Positions 13,254 to 26,490 of a DNA stretch of 64,000 bases are shown piece after piece (the first letter of the stretch is position 1; each line of letters begins with the position of its first letter). The notes below the pieces were generated by a model. The model was not told where the DNA came from, did not search any database, and saw only the letters and a list, made by a program, of their open reading frames with translations. A program made the translations under genes and the position numbers. Source of the DNA: Eulemur rufifrons (Eukaryota; Chordata; Mammalia; Primates; Lemuridae); contig NC_090986.1 of the NCBI RefSeq assembly GCF_041146395.1, positions 39,530,001 to 39,594,000 on the forward strand. The letters are read 5' to 3'.

Positions 13254-15785
13254 TATCCCCTATGAAAATTACTCTCTGAAATACTTTTAAGGCAATTGTT
13301 TATTCAGCCTTAAACTGTCTCTTGTTCTGTGCAATTTACCTGAAAACTTGTAAAAATAATGTTTTCCACTAAATTGCTTGGCTTTGTAATTCTTCCCTGA
13401 ATTGCTTCAATTCTTTTCTTTTATTCATTTGCTCCGGTCAGTGAGAAGAGATATTCCTGTGGTGTACTTTTTCATCTTGCTTCAAGCCTGGAGCCTACTC
13501 TGCCCAGTGTCCCAGGAAAAATACCACGTCTTACTCACCATAAACATAGTGACACCAACTGAGATCATCTGCATGAGCAAATGAACTTTCCTTTATGGAA
13601 ATGAATAAAAGATTGATATTATAGTAAAATTAGATTTATTTTTCAATTTTCTTCTGTAAAACGTTTGTTTGCCTACTTATCCACCCCAATACCTTGTGTA
13701 ACAAATAAGCACTCTGTCTAACAAAACTTTTTAAGTTTGCCCTTACCAAGAAAAGTATGAACCAGAAAAGCATCTTAGAGAAAAGAATTAGGTAGATTTT
13801 TTTCCAGGACTAGTGCTTGAGAAATTATTTTTTGAATGCTAACTTTAAGTTTTCAATCTGATATAAACCAACATCAATAGTTCAAGGCCCAACAAATAGA
13901 ATAAATTCAGATAAACCCCAACATATCTGCAACAAATTATAAGCTATTCAGCTCACAACAGCAATTGGGAACAAATAAATGAGGACAATGTCATTCCAAA
14001 GAACCCGCCACTGTGTGTCATGATAAGCCCCCTCTAATGCAAATGACCACTTAAAGGGACAACAAGGGGAATACCCTACTTTTCTTATGTCTCATGCTTC
14101 CAAAAGGAAGCAAGCATCTCTTGAAAAATACTTCCATGAAATTATCTAGATACAACCTTTAATTCTATTACTTAGGAAAATTACAAATTAGACAAAAGAA
14201 TTTCTAGGGTATCTCTTTCCAAATATTGCATTTCCTAAGAAACTGACTGTGCCAAAAGCAGGAGAAAGCAATAAGACCACATGTAGCATAAAATCCAAAG
14301 GAAAAAACAAAATCAGGCTATTGCATGTTTTTCTTCCCATTCAGAGATTGCTAATAAATATGTGGTGTGCAAATGTAGCTGGGAAAAAGTAATGTGAAGA
14401 AATCTTTCCCTTCTAACCCATGTGCAAATATTAATAAGCTGACCTCATGCAGTTATTAACTACCATTTACAGCCAGGGTCTACACATACTCATGCCCTTT
14501 AAATTGTGGCATTTGTAAGCTGAGCAATGACGGAAATTTTTCTAACCACCTATCGCATCCCACTTCCCAACACATGCACACATACACACACACAAGTATA
14601 CATACACATACATGTGTACTCACCTGTAAACAGACTTCCCACCTCCAACTTCATAAATCGTTTTTAAAATCCAACACTCGATTAGAAAATTTCTTTCTCT
14701 CGGTAGCAGTCTCCTTTATCTAACAGGTTGCAGCATGATTTTGTCTGATTTTCTGAAATAAAAATATCTCTTGAAAATCCTGTAAAGCCCCCAATATGTA
14801 AGTAGCAAATTTTTCCACCTTTCCATTTATTTAACTTGAAGCCCTTCCTTCTGAGATAATCCATGAAATTTTAGAATTATACTTGCATAAGAACATATTT
14901 GTATCCAAGTCACATAAACAATCTTACGCTAACTGGAACTTGTATCATTTAAAATTTTTGTTCTTATTGGCCACACTCAGAGAGTTGTCTCAATTGGCAT
15001 GCCAAACAATGCCCTGTGCCTTGGGGTCCTCAATTTGCCTAAATTCCACAGTGATCTGTACAAGGAAGGTCCTTTTAGCTTCATTTTGCAACTTGGATAC
15101 TTAGTTGTTTAATGTTAATGTCATTAGAAACCAAGAATTTTCAGTGAAAGAATAGGTACAGATATAAAATCCAAGAAGTTAAATAGAAACTCTGTAATCC
15201 TATAAATGAATCAAAAATATCAATATGAATATACAATGTACTTTCTCTTAAAAATATGTATTTTCTAGTTCTCTCCACTAAAAAGGCCTAGAACAAATGA
15301 CCAACACGGTATCAAAATGTACTTCGGCAAATAATGTTTGCCACTGGAAAGAAACATGGCTCCTTGGACAAATGGATGATTCCAGCTCTGGGCCAGGGAA
15401 TGTACAAGATGAGCCTGAAACCTCTTGTAATACCAGAAAGCAAGGAAAATATCAAAGACCACTAGGGTTACATCGAAAGACACAGGAGCCAACTTGAAGG
15501 CACTCCCACTAGCCAACATGCCATTTGAACAATAAAGAAAATAATGACTGCAATGAATCAAAATATACCACATGTCAAAAATCGAGAATTCAAAATAATA
15601 GAATGAACAAAGGAAAAAAAAATCAATGGTTATACAGTACTTTGTAAATATTTCTATTATAGCACGTACCACATAATTGCCTATGTTTATAGCTCCCCAA
15701 ACGGCAAGTTCCTAAAGTACAATGACCATATTGCATTCATTATTGTTTCACTGAAACAATGTAAAGAACTACAGCTCTGTAGAGA
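13254..15785. other. Intergenic, no gene recognised
   Basis: AT-rich stretch. It includes a 60-residue frame near 13402-13584 and overlapping frames of 66 and 135 residues at 15265-15672, none with a known domain. A CA/TA-rich microsatellite sits at 14576-14612. I see no clear mobile element. Confidence 0.5.
14576..14612. repeat. Impure (CA)n microsatellite
   Basis: CACACAT/ACACACAC units with TACA interruptions. Confidence 0.8.
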
Positions 15786-17290
15786 ATGTCATTGGTACAT
15801 TGTCTAGCAGTCAGTTGGAATTTTTCCATCCCCTGCATTTCACTGAATTCTATCTTATCAAGGTCACCCATGACCACCCTATTGTTAAATCTAATGGTCA
15901 GCCTTATATCTAATTCTTTCTTAACCTATCAGGGGTGCTGGACACAGATGATCACTCCTTCCTTCTTGAAACACTATCTTCCCTTGGTTTTGGGGATACT
16001 AATCTCTCTCCTCTTTCTCAGTTTCCTTTATTGGGTAGTCTTCATCTTCCTAAACTCTAAACATTGGAGTACTCCAGGGCTCAGTCCTCAAACCTTTTAT
16101 CTTCTCTCTCCACACTCCTTAAGTAATCTCACCTGGTCTCCCGGCTTTGTATTCCATGTAGATGCTGATGAGCCTCAAAGTTACATTACTTGCTTGAACT
16201 TCTTGTAAGAACTTCAGATTCATATAGACAAGTGCTTATTCAATATATCCACCTGGACATTTAGTGGGTGTCTTGGTTTTAGCATGACCAAAACTAAACT
16301 CCTGGTATTGCCAGCTCTCCTCCAAAACCATCCCTTCTTATAGTTTCCCCATCTCAGTTGATGAAAACTCCATTCTTTTAGTTGCTCAGGACAAAAATCT
16401 TGAAGCCATCTTTGAATTATTTCTTTCTCTCTCTTGCTTACACAACGTGCAACCCATCAGCAAATCCTACTGAATTTATCTTCAAAATACATCTAGAAAA
16501 AATTATATCTAGAATCTGACCACTTCTCTCCAAATTCACTGCCACTACCACAGTCCAAATCACTACCATCTCTCCCCTGAATTATGCAATAGCCTCTCTG
16601 CATCTGCCCTTGTTCTCCTAGAACCTGTCAGTGTAAATGAGATCGTTTCTCTTTTCTGCTCAGACCTTTGCACCCAGCCCCAAAAGCTTTCTGTCTATTC
16701 AGAATAAAAGCCAAATTACAATTTTTATATCCCATACTTCACTAAGATCATTTTTATTAAGATCACCCATGACCATCACATTTTGAAATCCAACGGTCAG
16801 TTTTGCATCCCACAAGGCACTACAAGATCTGGCATCTTGCTACCTCCATATTCCCAACTCCTGCCTCTCTTCCCTCACTCATTCCACTGTAGCCACCCAC
16901 CTTGACTTCCTTGCTGTTCTTTGAGCATGCCCGTAACACTCCCGCCCAGGGCAGGGCCTTTGTGCCTGCTCTCTTTGATTGAGTGTTCTCCCTCACCTCT
17001 TTGAGGCATCTATTCAAATGCTAGCTTTCCCAGACCACCCTAAATGAAAAAACAACCACTCCCTGCCTAGCATTTCCTATCTCCCTTTCCTTGTTTTATT
17101 TTTCTCTGTAGTGATGTTTATCAGCTCTGCCACACTCTAGATTTGCTTATTTTGTATTTCAACTAGAATCTCAGTTCCACAAGGGCAAGAAATATGAAGC
17201 TTTGGTTCACTGCTCTGACACTAGAACCTAGAACGGTTCCTGGAACATGGTAGATACATAATAAATATTGATTGAGTTAATCCATTCAAT
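15786..17290 (+). mobile_element. LINE-2 (CR1 clade) 3' portion with reverse-transcriptase remains
   Basis: About 1.5 kb follows the LINE-2 consensus order on the + strand. Codons at 16066-16107 read GVLQGSVLKPFIFS, the RT motif GVPQGSVLGPLLFS with few changes. About 50 bases later VDADE stands where YADD(T) is expected, so a catalytic aspartate is lost. Further on come 'cccatcagcaaatcctactg', the 'ctggcatcttgctacctcc' segment, 'cagggcctttgtgcctgct' and the tail 'aataaatattgattgagt'. A 140-residue frame (15786-16208) is open by chance here and is not in one RT frame throughout. The element is a dead fossil, older than the primate radiation. Confidence 0.85.
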
Positions 17291-17867
17291 TATGAGTATT
17301 TATTATGTACTTATTTGGTTCCGGGCTAATTGTTGTTAAATGTTGTTGTCGAGGACCACATGACTGGTTGGCCACAGACCCAGAACGAGCACTCGGGTCT
17401 CTCTGCTACCTCTCCTATGTTCTCTCCTGCAAGTCATATTGTCTCCTCCTTGGGGACTACTGTTTCTGATAATTGCTTAGCTAAATAAACAGATTTTCCA
17501 CAACCTATTTACCTGAAAAGACATGTAGTGACATCCACATGTTATGTCATGTTCTTCTAGATTCTTTAAATCAAAAAAGAAAAGATAACAGACTATATAG
17601 TGAATAAAACTGTACATTTTCAAGTACATCAAAGAGATGAAAAATGATGAAAGCAAATCTTACTGTTTCTTTGCATTTTAAATATTGGATTATAGATAAT
17701 TGACCTGGTCTCTTTGAAAGGTATGAGATAAAGCAGAGACTCAGAAACAGGAACAAGTTATTTTTTTTCCTGGCAATGTTTTTCAGTTGTACAAGTAAAC
17801 ATGACTATATCTGCCTCCTGAACATTGCATAATATCAACTTTAAAACTTCCCATTGGAAAAAATATA
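17291..17867. other. Intergenic, no gene recognised
   Basis: Begins with a second L2/MIR-like tail ('attcaattatgagtatttattatgtac'). The rest is unassigned. Confidence 0.4.
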
Positions 17868-18288
17868 CAGTTGACCCTTGAATAGCGTGAGTTCACTTAC
17901 AGGCATATTTTCTTCTGCCTCTGCCACCCCTGAGACAGCAAGACCAACCCCTCCACTTCCTCCTCTTCCTCAGCATACTCTATGTGAAGACCACAAGGAT
18001 GAAGACCTTTATGATAACCTGCTGCCACTTAATGAATATTAAATATATTTTCTCTTCCTTATGATTTTCTTAATAATGTTTTCTCTAGCTTACTTTATTA
18101 TAGGAATACAGCATATAATACATAAATACACAAAATATGTGTTAATCAATGGTTTATGTTATCCGTAAGGTTTCTAGTCATCAGTAGGCTATTAGAAGTT
18201 AAAATTTTGGGGAGTTAAAAGTTATATATGGATGTTTTTCTGTGCAAGGTGTTGGTACCCCTAACCCTACATTGTTCAAGGTCAACTC
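17868..18288 (+). mobile_element. Tigger-family (TcMar) non-autonomous element
   Basis: The left end CAGTTGACCCTTGAA matches the reverse complement of the right end TTCAAGGTCAACT with one base missing. A TA dinucleotide flanks each side (17866-17867 and 18289-18290), as expected for TA-targeting mariner/Tigger insertion. The interior has 'agacagcaagaccaacccctcc', 'gatgaagacctttatga' and 'gtgttaatcaatggtttatgttatc', all typical of the family. It is an internally deleted 421-bp copy with no transposase frame. Confidence 0.88.
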
Positions 18289-18290
18289 TA

Positions 18291-20369
18291 TATCCTTTTA
18301 TTGCTATTTAAGGCCACTGGATAACTTCAGCTCCAAGAAGGGAGTTATTTCAGTAATGAAAAATATAATTTAGAAACAATAATAATAAGCTCTACTTAAA
18401 TTAGTCTTTTCTATGAGTAATTCAGAGAACTAATGATATCTTTATAAGGTAAGTGAGGTAAGAAAAATTTATTATTATGAATTTATAAAGATAGAAACAG
18501 ACACAAGTTTTTTTTTATCTACATTATTGTACAAAATGTACATTTTGAATGCAATTTGAATTCTCTACATCTTCTAGGTAGCTGTCTGAGTCTTGGGAAC
18601 AGGAAATGAGAATAGAAATAAAAGAGACATTAAAAAAATCAGATCCCTTCTATAGAATTCACCTAAGTCTCCATTTCTCTTTAAAAGAAAATAGAAATGT
18701 ATGTGTAAAGTAAAAATTTCATGTTATTCTTTGGAATTTGACTGGTGTTCCATAATTAAACTGCATTGATGGGAAAGAAGGTTAAACTTCAATTTCTGAG
18801 ACTACAAAATTTACTTAAAATAATTTCTGGACCAATTTCCCAACATTTATAAAATCCTGTGTTTAATCATGTTTTCTGTTTGTTCACCTTTTTCCATAAT
18901 CTCAACAGTTTTTTGTTTATTTGTACCAATTTCCCCATGAAGGAGCATGGGTCACTTATTCTTATTTTACCTGTGACTCTTATCAAATGCTCTGGGTTCT
19001 CCAAAGGATGTCCCATGGTAGCTAATTTTCAATAGATAGAGTTCATTTCATCACAAAAATGAAGAAGAATCATCAGAGTTCTGAAAATCTGACCTTAATG
19101 TTAACAAAGCCTCATTCTCTTACAACAAATCCCACCAGAGGATCTACTGAAACAATACTCCCTACCTAAAAGAAATTTCATATCTATTTGATAGACTCCA
19201 CAGTACCTGGTTCAGCAAGAGGTATGTACCAGCTGTCAAAAAGTTTGGTGACTATATGAAAGAAGTCCACTCATTATGAGAATGTGTTAAAAATGCCTCT
19301 TCCAGAAAGATTTTATTACAAAAATTGTAAGTATTTCTATCATAAGTTGGGTTAAAAAAACTCTAAACTCTTTATGGAATAATTTCTGCCCTACAAAACC
19401 CTCTGGATTATTAGTAGCATTTAGGTTCCTTATGAATTTTATTTAAGATATTATTAATTTGTTTTAAGCTTCTCTACTTCCAACTGTTTACTAACAGAAG
19501 TAAAATCCATGCAATGAAAAAGAAAAAAACCTTCCCTAGAATTGAAAAACTATTTATTGATAGATTCCCTGTTGCTGAACGGGGATTTTAGAGATGATAT
19601 AGTCAGTGATTACCTTAATTCAGACTCCTAGAAATCTGTAATTATCCTACCCAGGAGAGGGAAATCACCACCAAGAGAAAACAAAACTTTAGGAGCTTGG
19701 CTTCTCATCCCATTTCAAACAGAGCAAATCCTCTTATTTCTGATTATTATATTGGGGTTCTAGACAAAAGAGGTCTACTAAAGAAAGTATGAAATTCTCT
19801 GATTATTTTACCATTCCCATTCTAATTCTATGGGTAAGACAACTAAGTCCCCAGAATCTGCACAAGGTCCTGTAAATAGTGACTAAACATGGACAATAAT
19901 CCGAGTATTCTTACTTCCAATACAAAATTCATTTCATTTCACGAACCCCCTTTCCCATTAAAAAAAGTCCATTTTGAAATAAGTATAATCTGGACCAAGT
20001 CTACCATGTGTTTCTCTGAAGTTCTTTGGCTACGTGCTGTCAATTAACCAAGAACAGTAGAGCAAACATGACTAATTCTGAGGTATTTATCACTATGGAA
20101 TCATTTACCAAAGATAAAGCACTCACTTTCCATCATATGACCTTCTGGCTAGATTCAAAGACTCAATAGGGAAATTCTCCTCAATTGTCCTGGGACCCTA
20201 ACAGGCAAAAGCACAGGCAAAGTCCCATTTCCCAAATCCCTGAGTATTAATAAAAGCGACCAAATGGTTTCCTTAAGGTTGGGGTACAAGATCATATTTT
20301 TATCTAAGGAAACAGAAAAGACTTCTCCAGTAAAGAAAATGTTGCAAACATGCTATCAAGTCAATACCA
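18291..20369. other. Intergenic, no gene or clear repeat
   Basis: AT-rich stretch with a 14-base perfect palindrome AAAATGTACATTTT near 18533-18546. No known element recognised. Confidence 0.5.
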
Positions 20370-21110
20370 GGAATAAATGTTCACACACACCCACTAGAAG
20401 GGCTATAATAAAAAAGGCAGGCAAATGAGAAGTGCTGGTAAAGATGTAGAAAAATTACAGCCCTCATGTATTGCTGGTGGTAACGTAAAATGGTGTAGCC
20501 ACTTTATATAAAGTAGTTTGGTAGTTTCCTTAAAAGTGTCACTTAAATGATCATGTAACCATATAATTCCGCTCCTAGATATCTACTCAAGAGATATGAA
20601 CACGTATGTTCACATAAACACTTGTGTACAAATGTTCATAGCAGCCTTGCTCATAATATCCCCAAACTAGAAATAACCTAAATGTCCATCAACTAGTGAA
20701 TGAATAAACCAAATGTGATATATCCATGCCATAGAATTCTATTCATCAATAAAAGGGAGCAAAGTACTGATAAATGCCATACCATAAAAGGACCTCAAAA
20801 ACACTATATTAAATCAAAGCCGGACACAAAATCTAGATGCAAAGATCACTTATTATACAATTCCATTTATGTGAAATGTCCAGAAAAGGCAAATCTATAC
20901 AGGCAAAAAGTAAATCAGTGGTTGCCCAAGGCTGATGTCCAATAGTCACAGTAATCTTTCTGGGGTGATAGGAATGTTTTAAAAATGAATTGTGGCACTG
21001 GTTGCAAAATTCTATAAATTTTCTAAAACTCATTAAATTGTGTACTTAAATCATAAATTTTATTATATGTAAGTTATATCACCATAAAATTGCTTTTAAA
21101 AAAGAATTAA
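20370..21110 (+). mobile_element. L1 3' end (ORF2 tail and 3' UTR), mammalian L1M type
   Basis: A classic run of L1 words in order: 'tattgctggtggtaacgtaaaatgg', 'accatataattccgctcctag', 'gttcatagcagcc', 'taaatgtccatcaactagtgaatg', 'atacaattccatttatgtgaaatgtcc', 'cagtggttgccc', 'gtgtacttaaatcataaatttt'. It closes with an A-rich tail. Many stops; 5'-truncated. Confidence 0.85.
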
Positions 21111-21481
21111 ATATTCACAATCAACTAATAAAGTTTTCAGAGAGAGAGATACAGCCTTCAGAAACTCCAAAATAGCACCAGTGATCCAAGTCAAGCTTAA
21201 ATAGACTTTAAGGCAACTTATTCTGGGTAAGAGAAAGTGTTATACTATCAAAAGCTTTCTCATGCAGAATTTTTAAAACAGAGTCCAAGGTGACATCAAT
21301 GCCCTATTTTCTCTTAATTGTGTGCCTTGCAGAACAGTTCTATATAAATTGGGAATTTGGTCCTGCCAAAAATCAGACCTGTGCTAGAGCTTCTTGAATA
21401 GTTGCATGTCTTCTCACAAATCTGCATACTGTAGACCTTGCTAAGCCCAAGCACAATATTGGGCAGTGATGTAAAATGTTT

Positions 21482-21500
21482 CTTTGTTTGTTTGTTTAAT
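21482..21500. repeat. (TTTG)n short tetranucleotide run
   Basis: About four TTTG units. Confidence 0.7.
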
Positions 21501-21539
21501 GTTGTCTAGACTTAGTTTTCAGGCCCCAGTAGAAGCTAG

Positions 21540-21960
21540 TTAAGTCCTATTGGATTTCCCTTTTCCACTTCTCTTATCCAGCTGCCACACGAGGGCCCTA
21601 ATCGCCCCAGGGCCAGGTACCAGGCAATTAGGGACAGTCCCTCTGCCCTGGAGGCGGAAATTATCCAAATTATCCAATCCACAGGGAGCCCAGAAACCTA
21701 ACTAACCGCACCCTTCAGAGTTGTATGTAACAAAGAGTTCTGCTTGTCATTTATCCAAGTGCCAATATGTTATGTCCCACCATGAAACGGATCTTCAAGT
21801 CATATAAAACAACAGAGCAGACATTAAATGGCTAATTAAGAAAAGGGGACACCCACATGGATCCTTTTATCCCCAGGACTTTAAAATACACTATTCTCAC
21901 AACTTCTCTTGTGCTAAGTACTTCATGAAATCAGTCTAGTCCAGAAGTGTCTGTCCTTAA
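21540..21960. mobile_element. Possible LTR-like element, GC-rich relative to flanks
   Basis: A compositionally distinct stretch (CTGCCACACGAGGGCCC, 'cgccccagggccaggtacc', 'ggacagtccctctgccctgg') set in AT-rich DNA. It resembles the GC-rich part of class I retroviral LTRs as I remember them. Ends and family could not be fixed, and it may be unrelated unique DNA. Confidence 0.3.
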
Positions 21961-24682
21961 TTGTCCTTCCAAGGTCAATGTAGCTAACAGTTCTCTCTGA
22001 AGTATTTTTTGATTAGTTTATTCTCAAACAAAAGGACAAGTAATCACAGAACTGATTTTGACAAAGAGCCTAACAATGTGTTCTTTTCTTTTATCATTTC
22101 TTTTAAACCATCAGTTACTACTGTCCCAGGATTTTTGTTATATTCTAGGAGACTTTTGACAAAATAAGAAATCACTGATAGTGTGGCAGTCCAGCTAACC
22201 TCGTCTCTAATACATCTAGAAACATGAAACAGCACTTTCATGGCTATAAAATTTAAAACTGAGTTATAGACTTAAAAACCAACAAGAATAATTTAATTCC
22301 TTGATGACAGACTGGTGTTCCTGCTATTTAGAGGGCCTTTGGATAATTTAAAGTATTCCTCATCCTGTTTCCGTCTTTCTTCTGAAGAGCTGAATATTAT
22401 GGTTACAGGGTACTAGTTGAGCAAGTAGCCTTTAGTGGTTCCAGATTTTCTTTGGTAAACTCTTAAATGCAAAAAATCAGCAGTGTGACGTACTTTTTAA
22501 TGAACAGGAATGTGTTGTTTATTCTCTTTTCAAGTTTGCCTGGGAGATACCATCACTCTCCTCTCTCAGAAGGCTGGCTCTCCAGCCTGCTCTCTGTTGC
22601 AGGAGATTAAACAGACAAAGCATATAGGCAGTAAGATGTCTTCTTCCTTCCAATCTCTACTAGTGGATTTGGAATTTGTATTCAGCTACTTTCAGACTAG
22701 CTTTCCAAACATTCACATTAACTCCAGGAGATAAGGGTTGAGACTGGATGCAAGGCCTCTCAAATAGCGAGGAGGAGTCAGCAGAAGTTAAACAAGATGT
22801 TAAAAACTCATTTGGATGAGATTTAAACTTACAAAGATTTATTTTCTCCACCAAACAAAATTCATTAGCATTGTCATAAACAGGAATCATTTGCATTGCT
22901 ATGGACCTCTGAAGACCCATTTAATTAGCCACCAAATAAAATAACTGATTAAAAAACTGCCTATGGCGATAACTTGAGATTTAAAACAAAGTCCCCTTAA
23001 AACAATATCCTTTTTGCTAGTCTGCAAAGTGCTAGAAATTTTTATGGTGAGGTTATAATTTTGAGTATAGTTATTGTCTTTGGAATGTCCTTGCTAAAGG
23101 GCACTACTATCAGACAAGAAGAATATAATATATTAGCATAAATGAGTTTATCAGATTTTCTTGTGACAGAGAGCAAGTTCTGAAAGAAAGTGGCCCAGCC
23201 CAGCCTGGTTATTCTAAAAACTTCTCTGAGGACAGCAAATATTAAAAGGCCTTATGCCTATATATATATTCATTTACTTGCACAAACACTAGAGCTTAAC
23301 TATGGCTGGGTCAGATATAATCAAAAATTTGGCATTCACCAGCCATGCCTGGCATGGACCCTGAAAAAGTCATGGATATTCTACTTATCCCAACTTTATG
23401 TCCACATGAGATTTGAGTCAGTTCACAACAACAACAAAAGGTAAGCCAGAGAAGTGGATAAATTAGAGATAAGAATATATCAAAAACCTTTTAAAAAATC
23501 AGTCCAGATCTATATCATTTCCATGAATGGGCATAATTGGTTATGAGCTTCATGACATACCGGTATGTCATTTTTCAATATCATAAAGCAAAAAATCTTA
23601 AGACTTCATCAAGGGGAAAAAAGTCTTCATGCATCCTGTATTATGGGAAATTTTTTATATGGAATATATTTAGGAGACATTGGCTAATATAGGGGACAAA
23701 TCCTAAACAATCTAAGAGCAACTATAAAATGAGAGCTCGTATAGTGGTGTCATATACGGATCCTTGAAATTATGCTTCTCCAATATTTGTAAAAGAACAA
23801 ATTCCCTTAAAGAATTACCAACATTCTGAATGAAGGGATAAATTAGATAAGTATATCCATGTACCCCCCAGCCCCCCCCAAAAGATGTGTGTAAACTCAC
23901 ATAGAAATTTTTTAAAATTATACTTTAAAAATGAAAAACATTTGAAAGTATATTTTGACTAACTGCAAATTTTATATGAGCTGTCTTTTACAATGTCATG
24001 ACTTTAAGTTCACACTCCACCCTGTAATTAATGTAAATTTGTCAAGTTGCCATATGCAAGGATGAATATCAATGTCACTGGTTTAAGAATTCATATTCTA
24101 TTACTTGGCATGATTAAGCTGTCAGAGCAGTCTTCATTCAAAGAAAGAAACCAGAAATCTATTTGACTCATCTGCATTAAATATAAAATATAAAAAGAAG
24201 AATGATATCAGAGAAAGCAGTTGGCAGGCTGCTCCTGGCAGGGACTCAGTAGGCAATACTGCTGAAAATTAGGTAAACAGAAGTTTTCTTCCAACATCCG
24301 TTTCACTAGAAAATGATTTTTGTTCTTTTCCTACCAAGTTTCAGTGTATTCTGACTTTGGATGAAGCTCTTAGATTTAGATATTTCATATTAAGAGACCC
24401 ACACTTTAAGCTTTAGGCTATAGAAGCTCATATTTTTGTCTAGTCACCTTAAGTATACTTGAGCCAAAATCATTTACCTATTTCATTTTAGACATTCATT
24501 GCAATCCTCTGTTATAACAGGATATTATTCAAATTCTTTTGAGCTAAAACATAAAAGCTCAATGGAAATCAGAATTTGTCTCTATAATATTTTTTAGACT
24601 TTAATTTCCTTTCAATTCAGTTTTAGAAAAATCACAAACTTTAATCCAGTTCATGTAACTATTTTTATTTTTTTTAAAAGAA
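21961..24682. other. Intergenic, no gene recognised
   Basis: AT-rich. It contains the 20-bp palindrome at 23552-23571 and a C-rich patch at 23865-23880. No element recognised. Confidence 0.5.
23552..23571. repeat. Perfect 20-bp palindrome with ACCGGT centre
   Basis: The ten bases ATGACATACC are followed at once by their reverse complement GGTATGTCAT. The match does not extend outward (C at 23551 and T at 23572 do not pair). Confidence 0.95.
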
Positions 24683-24978
<296 letters not shown>

Positions 24979-25718
24979 TGTTTTTAGCCTCTTCATTATT
25001 AGACTCTTTATTGCAAATATAAGTGGAAAAATGCAACTTGAATACTTATATATGTTTATATAACAGATATTCATATAATTCATATGATCATGGCCTTAAG
25101 CAACTAAAACGTTAAACTAGTTAGAATCGCAGAGCTTAAAGGAGGGATGCAAGTCCTGTGGGCAGTCTCTTGCTACTTCAGAGTTTTAAAAGACTCTATT
25201 ACACATGAGCACAAGTGCCTAAGAAGTGCAAACCTCTGATGAAAATCCTGGCTGCACCTGTAGGCTCCACTTTTACCCAAGCACAGCAGGAATGAGAGAT
25301 CCTCGTGGGACCACAACTAAAGGATTAAATTTTACATCCACGCAATATGGCTGTCCTTGAAATCAATACAGAATACCTGCTCTACCAAAATCAGAAAGAT
25401 GATTGAATTCTACCTAGAATCTGGTACATGTTCCACATATTTGAGAGTTGAGAGGGAATCTAATTCTGGCATCACTGGATTCCTCCAGGTTCTTCCTTAT
25501 GAGCTCTCTTGCCTTGGACACCAACACTCTGGTTGCCTGCTGACTATTGGGTCATTTAAATTTGGTTCAAGGGTCCACCCTAAATTCCCAGGCATTCAGT
25601 CCCACTGGAATGCACCACAAAGTACCATTAGTCTCTCTCCTTGATGATGCTGAAGGAAAAACATCATTTCCCACAAGTCCCAATCTAATTTTAACTTTTC
25701 CCCAGGCCCCTCTTTTGA

Positions 25719-25754
<36 letters not shown>

Positions 25755-26270
25755 ATACACACAACTTCCTTCATACTGAGGTAATAGAGAGGTACGGAAA
25801 ACCCTGGAAGGACCATCTCTCAGAATTAATCTCGTATGTTGTTTCCCAAGGCAGCTCAGGTCAGCAGGTCAGCAGCTACTGCCCTTGAGGTTAGCCCCAG
25901 GGCTTGGTGATTTCTTCCCACTGTTCTGAGGAAGACAGCGTCAGCAGTTGTCTCCTTGCAGCAGTTCTTGTCAACACACAGGGTTTTACACGTATGCCCA
26001 GGTTTTTCAGCTCTCTCCTAAGTTGACTCATCAAGTACCATGTCAACACCATCAAAAACGAAAACTCACACAGTACAGTAACTGTGCCAGTGGGAATTAC
26101 AGCGGTGCATATCTCTTCTAGAGAAATGATCTATTTAAGATGCAATTAATCCTAGAGTTTTGCTAGGCCATGGAATTCCCCCAAATTTTCCAGAAAAATT
26201 CCACCGGTAGTGAGGAGAGAGGATGTGTGATATTCAAGGCTTCACATGAAGCTGTATTTCACTCCAGAGA
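24979..26270. other. Intergenic, no gene recognised
   Basis: Contains overlapping open frames of 95 and 113 residues at 25357-25888, the second running through a (CA)n repeat as poly-HT. No domain is visible, so none is called. Confidence 0.5.
25724..25764. repeat. (CA)n microsatellite
   Basis: About 14 uninterrupted CA units followed by a CTCATACACACA variant. Likely polymorphic. Confidence 0.95.
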
Positions 26271-26322
26271 TGATGATTATGATGATGATGATGACAGTGA
26301 TGATGAAGACAACAACTGTGAT
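26268..26322. repeat. (GAT)n trinucleotide repeat
   Basis: Impure GATGAT units with ATT and ACA interruptions, directly before a MIR/L2-like element. Confidence 0.85.
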
Positions 26323-26334
26323 GACCACAAAAAT

Positions 26335-26490
26335 AGCTAGTTTTTATTGAGTGATTACTGGGTGTCAGGAATTGTGCAAAGCCCTTGGCAAGAATTATCT
26401 CATTTAATTCTTACAACCACCTTATCAGCCAGTACAAGTATAATTCTCAAAATGAGGCAGAAAAGAGTTAAGTAACGTGCCACTTACAAA
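26335..26490 (-). mobile_element. MIR/L2-like element
   Basis: 'tttattgagtgattactgggtgtcagg', 'tctcatttaattcttacaaccacc' and 'aatgaggcagaaaagagttaagtaac' follow the common MIR order. Confidence 0.7.

Noticed and set aside
13402..13584. 60-residue frame with hydrophobic segment
   Set aside because: Short, AT-driven hydrophobicity, no initiation or transcript support.
15265..15672. 135-residue minus-strand frame
   Set aside because: Longest unexplained minus frame, but Phe/Tyr-rich from AT-rich DNA, no domain, no splice or promoter context. Chance frame more likely.
15786..16208. 140-residue + strand frame as a gene
   Set aside because: Lies in decayed LINE-2; the RT motif is in another frame.
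25357..25888. Overlapping 95- and 113-residue frames
   Set aside because: The second reads through a (CA)n repeat as poly-His/Thr; no domain.
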